Shown: positions 1-6,275 of the stretch, one piece after another
How positions within the stretch are numbered: position 1 is the stretch's first letter
How the letters are laid out: every line of letters begins with the position of its first letter
Source: SKVL01 sp051747785
GTDB taxonomy: Bacteria; Patescibacteriota; Minisyncoccia; Phycocordibacterales; CSBR16-193
NCBI GenBank assembly: GCA_051747785.1
Contig: JBNJGN010000011.1
Location: 1 to 22,804, forward strand
Direction: 5' to 3'
Length of the DNA: 22,804 bases
Position numbers and translations under genes: made by a program
Notes under the pieces: model-generated
What the model was told of the DNA's origin: nothing
The model's input: the letters and a program-made list of their open reading frames with translations, nothing else
The model's database searches: none

Positions 1-462
1 GCCATAAGAGCACTGAAATTAAGAAGTACCACGGCACACATAGAGCTCTTGCAAACAGAAAAGGGATGGAAAGTTATAGAGGTTGGCCCCAGAATGGGCG
101 GATTTAGACACTTAATGTATAAACTCTCTTACGGCATAAACACAGCGGCTAACGATATTGCAGTCAGAATACCGAAAAAACTCTCTATACCCAAAAAAGA
201 AAAGGGTTACACAACCGTCTTAAAAACATACTCCAAAAAAGAAGGTACCATCAAAAGCATAACAGGGGTTAAGAAAGTACGGGAATTAAAATCTTTTTAC
301 TCCATTAAAGTTAATAAAAAGGTCGGTGATAAAGCTATTTTCGCCAAAAACGGGGGGAAAGAGATATTCAGAGTTACTCTTTTTAATGAAGACCAATCAG
401 AACTATTGGCAGATGTCAGAAGATGCGAGAAAATGATAAAAGTGAAGACGGATAAAAGATAG
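1..462 (+). CDS. ATP-grasp domain protein, C-terminal part (5' end outside window)
   Basis: The reading frame is open from base 1, so the 153 residues seen are the C-terminal part of a longer protein. A TTG at 49 lies inside the conserved domain and is unlikely to be the real start. The segment EVGPRMGGFRH (residues 27-37 of the visible part) matches the conserved end of an ATP-grasp catalytic domain, where a Glu and an Arg help bind Mg-ATP and the acyl phosphate. About 90 mainly basic residues follow. ATP-grasp enzymes join a carboxylate to an amine or thiol through an acyl phosphate; the substrate here is unknown. The gene ends 13 bases before a Mur-ligase-like gene on the same strand, so the two probably act together, like the two halves of cyanophycin synthetase. 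The family call is fairly secure; the reaction is not. Confidence 0.75.
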   Translation, partial: AIRALKLRSTTAHIELLQTEKGWKVIEVGPRMGGFRHLMYKLSYGINTAANDIAVRIPKKLSIPKKEKGYTTVLKTYSKKEGTIKSITGVKKVRELKSFYSIKVNKKVGDKAIFAKNGGKEIFRVTLFNEDQSELLADVRRCEKMIKVKTDKR

Positions 463-475
463 AGACCTCTTTGTC

Positions 476-1804
476 ATGAAAAATAAAAAAGGAAAATCTC
501 CTACCATAATATCCATCAACGGAACCAAGGGTAAAACCACCGTGGCGCGTCTTTTAGAGATTGCTTATAATAAAATAGGAAAGAAGACTCTCCTAGTTGA
601 TACTCACGGACACTACTTTAACAGAGAAAAAAGGAGTAACCAGGAAGAAAATATCGCGATTTACGGATTAATGCCCACCGTTTGCCCGGGACGTTTCCTT
701 TACGAGTTAAAAGATCAAGAAAACTCCGTGGCTATTCTGGAAACCTCGGTAGGATCTTCCGCTTTACCCGGAATGGGATACAAGGCCCATAACGTGGGAA
801 TACTTACTAATATTTTTGAAGACCACATAGGAAGAAGAATAAAAACAAGGCTTTCTTTAGCCAAAGAAAAAGGAAAGCTTTTTCGCAGAGTAAAAAATGA
901 CGGCACCCTTATATTCAACGCCGATGATAAATATTCCGTTCCCAGAATAACAAAAGCAAGAAAATTATTAGACAGGAAAAACGTAGAAATAATGCCCACA
1001 GGTATAGATTTTTCCTTTTTCAACATAGACAGACACCTTAAAAACGGGGGCGAAGCATTAACCCTAAAAGAGGGTAGTCTGCTCATTGTTTCTCCGGAAA
1101 AAGAAGAAAAGGTCATTGACCTCTCTTCAGTAGATTGGACGTTTAATGGCTCATACCGCCCGGCTGTGTTGAACCTAATGTTGGCCGTAAGCTGTATTTA
1201 CAAAGACCAAGGCCGAAAAGTCCTTATGGAGGTAAAAGATGTCTTTGAAAATTACACTCCTGATGAAAAAAATGCAGGAAGAATGCTCTGTTATTTGAAT
1301 AGAGAGAAGAATATAGGATTGATAATTGATTACGCACATGAGAAAAACTCTCTGAAAGAGATCTCTCGCCTTGCCTCTAAATTATCTCCCGGAAAAACAA
1401 CTGGAGTTATCCGATTTGCCCCGGACAGAACAGACGAACAGCTCAAAGACTACTCAAGAGAAACTGCCAACCTTTTTGACAACGTTATTGTATACGACAA
1501 AATAGACGGGGTGCAAAAGAAGCCCCTTAAAGACAAAAGAAAAGTTTCTTATCGAGATATAGGCGAGGTCTCAAAAATAGTTTTTGAAGAAATGAAAAAC
1601 CACTCTCACTCCCCCTCTAATATCCATAGGATCGTACAAGAGAAAGATGCCTTAAAAAAAGCCTTCGAGCTCAGCCGAAGCGGTGATCTTGTTATCCATA
1701 TCTACGGGAACGACCCAGCTGAAAGCGTGCAAATGATAAAAGATATTATGGGCGCTGAACGCTGTTCACCCAAAAACCTTATTGAATCGCTAAAAAGATC
1801 TTGA
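476..1804 (+). CDS. Mur-ligase family protein, cyanophycin-synthetase C-terminal-like
   Basis: This 442-residue protein has the Mur ligase signatures in order: nucleotide-binding loop GTKGKTT (16-22), an acidic residue in LETSVGS (near 89), NIFEDHIG (112-119, the N-x-x-x-DH motif), FNADD (147-151), and DYAHE (285-289) opening the C-terminal domain. Mur ligases form peptide bonds from ATP and a carboxylate through an acyl phosphate. The motif spellings are closer to the C-terminal half of cyanophycin synthetase than to MurC-F, and the preceding gene supplies an ATP-grasp domain. In CphA these domains lie in one chain, in the order ATP-grasp then Mur ligase; here the same order is split over two genes. 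The ATG at 476 lies 13 bases after the upstream stop and gives the P-loop at the usual distance from the N terminus. A role in a poly-amino-acid or peptide-tag pathway is inference. Folylpolyglutamate synthase or PgsB/CapB-like ligases are alternatives. Confidence 0.8.
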   Translation: MKNKKGKSPTIISINGTKGKTTVARLLEIAYNKIGKKTLLVDTHGHYFNREKRSNQEENIAIYGLMPTVCPGRFLYELKDQENSVAILETSVGSSALPGMGYKAHNVGILTNIFEDHIGRRIKTRLSLAKEKGKLFRRVKNDGTLIFNADDKYSVPRITKARKLLDRKNVEIMPTGIDFSFFNIDRHLKNGGEALTLKEGSLLIVSPEKEEKVIDLSSVDWTFNGSYRPAVLNLMLAVSCIYKDQGRKVLMEVKDVFENYTPDEKNAGRMLCYLNREKNIGLIIDYAHEKNSLKEISRLASKLSPGKTTGVIRFAPDRTDEQLKDYSRETANLFDNVIVYDKIDGVQKKPLKDKRKVSYRDIGEVSKIVFEEMKNHSHSPSNIHRIVQEKDALKKAFELSRSGDLVIHIYGNDPAESVQMIKDIMGAERCSPKNLIESLKRS

Positions 1805-1814
1805 ATATATTACT

Positions 1815-1834
1815 ACGGCAACTGCCGTCTTTAA
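1815..1834 (+). terminator. Weak terminator-like hairpin after the Mur-ligase gene
   Basis: A short perfect stem ACGGC/GCCGT with loop AACT lies 11 bases after the stop codon and is followed by CTTTAATT. The stem is only 5 bp and the T tract is broken, so termination here is probably partial at best. It marks the boundary with the translation-factor operon. Confidence 0.35.
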
Positions 1835-1906
1835 TTGAAAAAAGTCTGAAAAACTGATAAGGTTTCTAACATCAAAGAAATATAGTTAATAAATAGATTA
1901 AAACTC

Positions 1907-2449
1907 GTGGCCAAAAATTCAAAAGCAAGAATAAACAACCGTATAAATTCACCCGAATTACTAGTTATAAATGAAGACGGGGAAAAGTTAGGTGTTATAT
2001 CACTCCAAGAAGCCCTTAACAGAGCCGAAGAAGCTGATCTAGACCTTGTCGAGATAGCCCCCGACGCAGAGCCTCCGGTGGCTAAAATAATGAGTTACGG
2101 GAAATATCAATACGATCAAAAAAAGAAGCTTCAAAAGGCCAAAGCCAAAGCTCATGTTGTAGAAACTAAATCCATACAGATAAAACCCGGTACCGGAGAA
2201 AACGACCTCAAGATGAAAGCTAAGAGGGTTTCCAATTGGCTCAAAAAGGGCAACAGAGTAAGAGTGGAATTATTTTTAAGAGGACGATCCAAGTACATGG
2301 AAAGAGAATTTTTGGAAAAAAGACTGCAAAGAGTCTTGGATTTGGTGGAAGAGCCCTATAAAATAGCAGACGGGCCTCAAAAAAGCCCTAAAGGATTGAT
2401 ATTGACAGTTGAACAGAGTCAGTCCTCTAAAAAAGAGAAAGCTGAGTAA
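1907..2449 (+). CDS. infC: Translation initiation factor IF-3
   Basis: IF-3 binds the 30S subunit, prevents premature joining of the 50S and checks initiator tRNA and start codon. The 180-residue length fits the family. The N domain contains RINNRINSPELLVI-type sequence near the start (8-21). A lysine-rich linker lies around 72-85. The C domain contains VRVELFLRGR (118-127), part of the 30S-binding face. The start is GTG at 1907. In many bacteria infC begins with a rare codon (AUU/AUC) that IF-3 itself discriminates against; here GTG is the first plausible start in frame, and an upstream non-canonical codon cannot be excluded. Genes for L35 and L20 follow on the same strand, the standard infC-rpmI-rplT operon. 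No Shine-Dalgarno sequence is seen. Confidence 0.97.
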   Translation: MAKNSKARINNRINSPELLVINEDGEKLGVISLQEALNRAEEADLDLVEIAPDAEPPVAKIMSYGKYQYDQKKKLQKAKAKAHVVETKSIQIKPGTGENDLKMKAKRVSNWLKKGNRVRVELFLRGRSKYMEREFLEKRLQRVLDLVEEPYKIADGPQKSPKGLILTVEQSQSSKKEKAE

Positions 2450-2506
2450 TAAAAAAGGCCAAAAAGCTTGAAAAAAAGATAATTTTATGTAATACTTGCC
2501 ACTCGT

Positions 2507-2704
2507 ATGAAAAGCAATAAATCGTTTTCAAAAAGAATAAGAGTTACCAAAAAGGGCAAGCTTTTAAGGAGACCCGAAGGACAGAATCACTTCAACAGCA
2601 AAGACTCTTCAGAGCAGACCATGCAAAAAAGAGGACTTAAGAAGATATCCTTTAATTCCCGTATAAAAAGAAGATTTTTACCCGGAAATTCAAATAAAAG
2701 TTAA
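2507..2704 (+). CDS. rpmI: 50S ribosomal protein bL35
   Basis: A 65-residue, strongly basic protein located between infC and rplT. The N-terminal KSNKSFSKRIRVTKKGKLLR region and the later SFNSRIKRRFLP segment follow the bL35 pattern of basic residues and a C-terminal RxxKR run. bL35 is a small 50S protein that assembles late. The 57-base gap after infC is A-rich. In many bacteria L20 binding sites lie in this area or just upstream, but I cannot identify one here. Confidence 0.93.
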   Translation: MKSNKSFSKRIRVTKKGKLLRRPEGQNHFNSKDSSEQTMQKRGLKKISFNSRIKRRFLPGNSNKS

Positions 2705-2710
2705 AAGCAT

Positions 2711-3055
2711 ATGACCAGAGTCAAAAAAGCTAACCACGCCATAAAAAAACGACGATCACTCCTTAAAAAGACAAAAGGGTATCGTTTTGACAGATCCAGA
2801 AAAGAAAGAGCGGCCCGAGAAGCACTCCATCACAGCGCCACCTACTCTTTTGATCACAGAAGGGATAAAAAGGGCGATTTCCGCAGACTTTGGAATATAA
2901 GGATTAACGGCTCCGTAAGAGAACACGGTTTTTCTTATAGCTCCTTTATAAACGCTCTAAAGAAAAAGAACATTTCACTAAACAGAAAAATGCTGTCTGA
3001 AATAGCCAGAGAGCATCCCGAATCCTTTAACCGGATAATGAAACATCTCTCTTAA
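2711..3055 (+). CDS. rplT: 50S ribosomal protein bL20
   Basis: This 114-residue basic protein starts MTRVKKANHAIKKRRSLLK and contains KGYRFDRSRK near residues 23-32 and the globular C-terminal LWNIRIN...FINALKK segment, all typical of bL20. The protein nucleates early 50S assembly by binding 23S rRNA with its long N-terminal helix. In many bacteria it also represses its own operon by binding the mRNA. It begins 6 bases after rpmI and ends directly before a strong terminator, so it closes the infC operon. Confidence 0.96.
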   Translation: MTRVKKANHAIKKRRSLLKKTKGYRFDRSRKERAAREALHHSATYSFDHRRDKKGDFRRLWNIRINGSVREHGFSYSSFINALKKKNISLNRKMLSEIAREHPESFNRIMKHLS

Positions 3056-3063
3056 ATTAAAGT

Positions 3064-3087
3064 AACCGCGCTCAAGCGCGGTTTTTT
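3064..3087 (+). terminator. Rho-independent terminator of the infC-rpmI-rplT operon
   Basis: A perfect 8-bp stem AACCGCGC/GCGCGGTT with tetraloop TCAA is followed by six Ts. It begins 8 bases after the rplT stop. It lies between two convergent genes. The opposite-strand T tract is poorer, so it works mainly for the plus strand. Confidence 0.92.
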
Positions 3088-3115
3088 ATTTCCGTATAAT
3101 CATATAAGATACGGT

Positions 3116-3538
3116 TTAATTCTTTTTTAAAAGGCCACTCGCATAAAAAAGAGTAATAACAGATAAAGAACCACCCAGTAATCCAGCGGTTATATCGGCA
3201 AATGTCCCCGCCCAAAACAGCCCTCCTAAAGAAGGATCGGTATAACCTATGATGAACTCAAAAACCTCCCAAAACACTGCGACAGTTAAGACCGCAATAA
3301 AAACACGAAAAAAACTCTCCTCAAAATAAATTTCGCGATAAGGTAACAGTTTACGATCAAACCACATAGCCAACAGTCCAAAAGTAAAGCCGCCCAAGAA
3401 ATGCATAAGCGTATCCAGCCACCAATAAAACCAATACAGATAGAAAAATATCGCCAATAAATGAAAAACGATAAGAAACAATATACCGACAGAAGCGGTA
3501 ACACCAAGCAAAGAGCTGTTTTTATGGATTTTTTGCAT
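3116..3538 (-). CDS. Four-helix integral membrane protein, DUF2238/YjdF-like
   Basis: This 140-residue protein has four likely membrane segments (about 10-36, 41-60, 76-98 and 107-135). Polar residues sit within or beside them: Asp42 and His46 in a D-x-x-x-HFLGG arrangement, Glu91 and Glu94 in WEVFEF, and Asp115 in FADITAGLLGG. This pattern of His, two Glu and Asp in a small helical bundle resembles the DUF2238/YjdF-like membrane family of unknown function. No signal peptide is needed; the first helix would act as anchor. It faces the rplT terminator on the other strand and has no operon partner. The long upstream region (3539 onward) contains unusual structured sequence. The function is not known and I do not assign one. 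Confidence 0.75.
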   Translation of the reverse strand: MQKIHKNSSLLGVTASVGILFLIVFHLLAIFFYLYWFYWWLDTLMHFLGGFTFGLLAMWFDRKLLPYREIYFEESFFRVFIAVLTVAVFWEVFEFIIGYTDPSLGGLFWAGTFADITAGLLGGSLSVITLFYASGLLKKN

Positions 3539-3614
3539 TAAAAAAGATCGATAAAACTAAAAACAACCCTTTAGATGAAAATATTAAAACTCTGCAATAC
3601 TCCGAAACACCAAC

Positions 3615-3663
3615 AACCCCTTACCGAGCTTGTAATAATGAACAACAAGACCGGTAAGGGGTT
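3615..3663 (+). repeat. Hairpin preceding structured element 1
   Basis: The inverted repeat AACCCCTTACCG (3615-3626) / CGGTAAGGGGTT (3652-3663) is a perfect 12-bp stem, continued by an inner CTTGT/ACAAG pairing. Its last five bases, GGGTT, are also the first five bases of the outer stem of the next element (3659-3674), so the two stems cannot both form completely. No T tract follows on either strand, so it is not a simple terminator. Confidence 0.7.
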
Positions 3664-3830
3664 ATTTGAAATATCGCCTCGACTATTTAAGTCAAGTGGG
3701 TACTTTCAACTCATACCGATCAGAACCCTTCTCAGATTTTTAAATAATTAAAAATCTGAGAAGGGTTCATCACGATGCGGTAATTCAAGCTCCCTTGCGA
3801 TTGGTATCTAAGGAATATTTCAAATAACCC
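3659..3830 (+). ncRNA. Candidate structured RNA, copy 1
   Basis: A perfect 16-bp outer stem (3659-3674 with 3815-3830) encloses a second 9-bp stem ATACCGATC/GATTGGTAT (3713-3721 with 3799-3807). A perfect 21-bp terminal hairpin with loop ATAA follows inside (3723-3768). A small GACT/AGTC hairpin lies near 3681-3692. Conserved single-stranded words shared with copy 2 are GTGGGT, TACCGATC-n-GAA, TTCATCACGA and GAGCTCCCTT or AAGCTCCCTT. The plus strand is preferred: the only non-Watson-Crick pair in the 9-bp stem is G-U on the plus strand but would be C-A on the minus strand. I recognise no known riboswitch, 6S, tmRNA, SRP or RNase P signature. The structure is seen in the sequence; that it is transcribed is inference. 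Confidence 0.6.
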
Positions 3831-3832
3831 AC

Positions 3833-3906
3833 AACTGTATAATAACACAAAAGAAGAACATTTGCTTACCGGTTAAATGTGGAGTTTGAAATAATGCTAT
3901 ACAGTT
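3833..3906 (+). repeat. Stem AACTGTATA/TATACAGTT with inner hairpin
   Basis: A perfect 9-bp inverted repeat (3833-3841 with 3898-3906) encloses a 6-bp stem ACATTT/AAATGT (3858-3863 with 3875-3880). The left arm contains TATAAT (3838-3843), which could also be a -10 box, but no good -35 lies 16-18 bases upstream. The segment around 3874-3897 resembles the 3' end of copy 2 (TTAA-TGT-GGAGTTT-AA-ATGC). Copy 1 may therefore extend to about 3897. Confidence 0.5.
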
Positions 3907-3937
3907 CAATTTTAGACCATCTATCTTTTCAAACACA

Positions 3938-3972
3938 AAAAACCAACAGACTCTCTCTGTCTGTTGGTTTTT
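3938..3972. terminator. Bidirectional rho-independent terminator
   Basis: A perfect 14-bp stem (3938-3951 with 3959-3972) with a 7-base loop. The A-rich foot on one side and T-rich foot on the other give a U tract in either transcript: five Ts on plus and six on minus. It probably ends transcripts coming from copy 1 on plus and from the ndk end of the ribosomal operon on minus. Confidence 0.88.
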
Positions 3973-3981
3973 GATATTAGA

Positions 3982-4152
3982 ATTGAAGTGCTTGACCTAG
4001 CATTTGTACTAGGTGGGTGCTCGCACTTGGTACCGATCTGAATTTTGCCCTTTTCGGGAAGATTCATCACGAAACAAGGATCTTGAGCTCCCTTATGAAC
4101 ACTTAGGAAGGACAAGCATTATCAATCCTGTCTTAATGTTAGGAGTTTCAAT
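3982..4152 (+). ncRNA. Candidate structured RNA, copy 2
   Basis: This element is related to copy 1 but has different stem sequences. Its outer stem is ATTGAA (3982-3987) with TTCAAT (4147-4152), then an internal loop, then CCTAGCATT (3996-4004) with AATGTTAGG (4135-4143). A 6-bp hairpin ACCTAG/CTAGGT follows, overlapping the outer stem and so an alternative to it. Next come GTGGGT, then TACCGATC, then a hairpin closed by GAA/TTC, then TTCATCACGA and GAGCTCCCTT. About 22 of 30 bases match copy 1 over the GTGGGT...GATCnGAA stretch, and ten in a row match at TTCATCACGA. Its imperfect pairs are G-U on plus and would be A-C mismatches on minus. Relative to copy 1 it carries an extra small hairpin near 4108-4134. 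It lies 48 bases from the 3' end of ndk, on the opposite strand. Confidence 0.6.
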
Positions 4153-4199
4153 GCCAAAACGCAAGCTTTTTTGGGGAAAAGATGTTTATAATATGTTAA

Positions 4200-4805
4200 T
4201 TACTCTAAAAGACCGTCTAAATTAACATCATAAAGTATACTCTCCTGAACCAACTTATAAGAAGTTATTTCCTTCTCATCAAACCATATATCTATTTCTT
4301 TATTTGCTTCTTCCACATCCCCAGAGGCGTGGATAAGATTTCTTATGGCACGATCATCTGAATCAGCCATGGAATAGGAATCAAGTACATAATCTCCCCG
4401 GATAGTTCCCACATCCGAACTCCTGGGCTCTGTTCCTCCCGTTATTTTACGAACCAACTCTACCGCATGAGCTCCTTGCCAAACCATTAAAACCACAGGC
4501 CCACAGGTCATATAACTCTTAAGCCTTTTAATAACACTCTCCCCAACCACCTCAGGGTCATCAGAAGGAGGATTATCTCCTTTAGCTTTGTAGCTTTTAA
4601 TAGCCTTTTCTCCTACCTTCTTTTTAAAATCAGGATCAACCGAATAATGCTCCTCTATCTGATCTTCAGTAGGAAGAGCCATTTTTACGGCCACCATTTT
4701 TAGACCGCTTCTTTCATACCTTTTTATTATTTCTCCTATAAGAGATCTTTGCACCCCATCGGGCTTTATGATCACAAGTGTCCTTTCTTTACTATGATGA
4801 GCCAT
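4200..4805 (-). CDS. ndk: Nucleoside diphosphate kinase, with insertion and C-terminal extension
   Basis: NDK transfers the gamma phosphate of an NTP to an NDP through a phosphohistidine. The N-terminal ERTLVIIKPDGVQRSLIGEI (7-26), the TIRGDY loop (134-139) and the catalytic His159 in NLIHASGD are the family marks. The protein is 201 residues, against about 140-150 for typical NDKs. A lysine-rich insertion of roughly 30-40 residues (about 57-93) lies in the helical region before KSYMTCGPVV, and about 20 residues are added at the C terminus. The usual HGSD at the active site reads HASG. The gene follows map by 69 bases on the same strand and is the last gene of the ribosomal superoperon here. 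No terminator lies directly after it; the nearest is the hairpin at 3938-3972. ATG at 4805 is the natural start. Confidence 0.95.
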   Translation of the reverse strand: MAHHSKERTLVIIKPDGVQRSLIGEIIKRYERSGLKMVAVKMALPTEDQIEEHYSVDPDFKKKVGEKAIKSYKAKGDNPPSDDPEVVGESVIKRLKSYMTCGPVVLMVWQGAHAVELVRKITGGTEPRSSDVGTIRGDYVLDSYSMADSDDRAIRNLIHASGDVEEANKEIDIWFDEKEITSYKLVQESILYDVNLDGLLE

Positions 4806-4874
4806 ATATTTTAAATCTTAATAATAATTGCAGATAATTTTAACAGAAAAAATAAGGGGTTAAAACACCGAAGA

Positions 4875-5642
4875 TCATTCAGTGATTATCTCTATACCCT
4901 TATCAGTTACAGCTAGAGTATGCTCCCAATGAGCTGACGGGGTTCCTTCTCTGGTAAGATAAGTGAAATCATTGCTATCTAAAACTATTTCACCGGATCC
5001 AGAGGTTAGCATGGGCTCTATGGCAATAACCAGACCCTCTTCAAGTACAGGGCCCTCGCCTTTACGATTAACGTTGGGAACAAAAGGGTCCTCATGTACC
5101 GAGTAACCAACCCCATGACCACAAAGATAGCGTACAAGCGAAAAGGATGTCTTACGGGCAAATACTGATATCGCCGCCCCAATATCTCCTATATTACCAC
5201 CCGGATTCATGGCCTCTATACCCTTTTCAAGAGCTTGTTGAGTCTGTGTATTCATATCTCTATTCTCTCGAGAGCAGTTCCCTACACCGACAGTAATAGC
5301 GCCATCCGTTACAACACCCTTATAAAAGAGTCCTATATCCAAGCTAACAAGATCCCCCTCTTTTATAACCCTAGGGTCTTCATTGGGAATTCCGTGAACT
5401 ATCTCATCATTCACTGAAACACACAGGGAAGCAGGAAAAGGCCGAGGAACGCCTTTTGGTTTATAGCCTAAAAAAGCGGCTTTCATTCCGGCTTTTTCAA
5501 TCAAGCGAGCGGCTTCTTTATCTATTTCTTTTGTGGAAACGCCCGGTACACAGTAACCCTCCAGCTTTCTTAGTATCTCACCATGAACCTTACCCGCTTC
5601 TCGCAGAGATGAAATATCTTCTTTTGTTTTTAACTTTATCAT
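4875..5642 (-). CDS. map: Methionine aminopeptidase, type I
   Basis: The enzyme removes the initiator methionine from nascent proteins. All five metal ligands of the type I pita-bread fold are present: Asp102 (LDIG), Asp113 (VTDGA), His176 (CGHGVG), Glu209 (IAIEPM) and Glu240 (WEHTLAVTDKG). His83 in IVHGIPN is the substrate-contacting histidine. The length of 255 residues fits a minimal form without a zinc-finger N terminus. I place the start at the ATG at 5642, giving MIKLKTKEDI, because the upstream in-frame extension would overlap adk and has no family similarity. It begins one base after the adk stop, so the two are probably translationally coupled. In many bacteria infA and rpmJ follow map; here ndk does. 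Confidence 0.97.
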   Translation of the reverse strand: MIKLKTKEDISSLREAGKVHGEILRKLEGYCVPGVSTKEIDKEAARLIEKAGMKAAFLGYKPKGVPRPFPASLCVSVNDEIVHGIPNEDPRVIKEGDLVSLDIGLFYKGVVTDGAITVGVGNCSRENRDMNTQTQQALEKGIEAMNPGGNIGDIGAAISVFARKTSFSLVRYLCGHGVGYSVHEDPFVPNVNRKGEGPVLEEGLVIAIEPMLTSGSGEIVLDSNDFTYLTREGTPSAHWEHTLAVTDKGIEIITE

Positions 5643-5643
5643 T

Positions 5644-6252
5644 TTAAATTCCGATAGTATTTTGCAAAATACTCTGATGGACCTCTTCGGGGGTTTGATC
5701 ACCGTCAATAGAGATAAATTCTACATGCTCACTTTTCCTGAAATAATCAATAGCAGGAATAACATTTTCCTCATACCAATCCAATCTCTCCTTTATCTTC
5801 TCCCTAGTATCATCGCCTCTTCCTCTTTCCATTAATCTATCCATAGCACACTCCGGAGAGACATCAATATAAACAACAAAAGACCTATTTCTCTTAAAGA
5901 AAGCTAAAGCCTCTTCTAAAATAGGAGCCTCAACTAAACGTCTCGCCACTCCGTCAAAAATAAGATGTTCTTCCCCGGAAAAATTCTTTACCAAAAAGTT
6001 AGACCACATCCAAACCGGCAAAAAGGCCGGCAGCAGGCCGCCTTCATCCATTACATTTTTAACCAGATCACTGGAATAACTTTCATCATTTTTTACAAAT
6101 TCTCGAAAAAGCTTACCTGTTTCTATGTATAAAACATTCCTCTCGGAAAAATTATTTTCAAGATGTTCCACCATCTTTTTTGACTGCATACCTTTACCTG
6201 CTCCGGAGCGTCCAAAAAAGCAAAAAGTGTAAGAATTTTCTTCTATATTCAT
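5644..6252 (-). CDS. adk: Adenylate kinase, short type with altered P-loop
   Basis: The position between secY and map, the P-loop GRSGAGKGM (14-22), TGKLFR (45-50), FDGVARR (99-105, in place of FDGFPR) and the basic helix DRLMERGRGDD (138-148) identify an adenylate kinase, which interconverts AMP, ADP and ATP. The protein has 202 residues, with the LID region between the two arginine clusters replaced by a short connection, so it is the short, LID-less type. The threonine that normally follows GKG is Met22. This residue usually contacts phosphate, so the enzyme may have altered nucleotide handling, or could act on another NMP. Start ATG 6252, 23 bases after the secY stop. I am confident of the family and less so of the exact substrate. 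Confidence 0.9.
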   Translation of the reverse strand: MNIEENSYTFCFFGRSGAGKGMQSKKMVEHLENNFSERNVLYIETGKLFREFVKNDESYSSDLVKNVMDEGGLLPAFLPVWMWSNFLVKNFSGEEHLIFDGVARRLVEAPILEEALAFFKRNRSFVVYIDVSPECAMDRLMERGRGDDTREKIKERLDWYEENVIPAIDYFRKSEHVEFISIDGDQTPEEVHQSILQNTIGI

Positions 6253-6275
6253 TTTTTGATAATTAATCCTATTAA

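Larger units (their letters stand above)
3539..4199. other. 660-base gene-free region with structured repeats
   Basis: No convincing coding sequence lies between the membrane protein gene and the 3' end of ndk. Short open frames overlap the foldable sequence and have no recognisable motifs. In order the region holds a 12-bp hairpin (3615-3663), a large folded element (3659-3830), a stem 3833-3906, a bidirectional terminator (3938-3972) and a second folded element related to the first (3982-4152). The individual parts are listed separately. Confidence 0.8.

Noticed and set aside
3700..3770. Hammerhead-ribozyme-like TGATGA on the minus strand
   Set aside because: The required C before UGAUGA and the GAAA after stem II are absent.
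3659..3830. Copy 1 as a MITE with terminal inverted repeats
   Set aside because: I see no target-site duplication, and copy 2 has different outer stem sequences, which fits RNA pairing rather than transposon ends.
3838..3843. TATAAT as a promoter -10 box
   Set aside because: No acceptable -35 at 16-18 bases upstream, and the box lies inside a perfect stem; kept only as a possibility.
3985..4040. T-box-like GGTACCG word
   Set aside because: The conserved T-box AGGGTGGnACCGCG and specifier structure are missing, and no tRNA-synthetase gene follows.
3921..4115. Minus-strand open frame of 64 codons
   Set aside because: It covers the terminator hairpin and half of copy 2; its sequence is explained by those features.
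4013..4225. Plus-strand open frame overlapping copy 2 and the ndk 3' end
   Set aside because: It runs through conserved stems of the structured element, overlaps ndk, and shows no protein motif.
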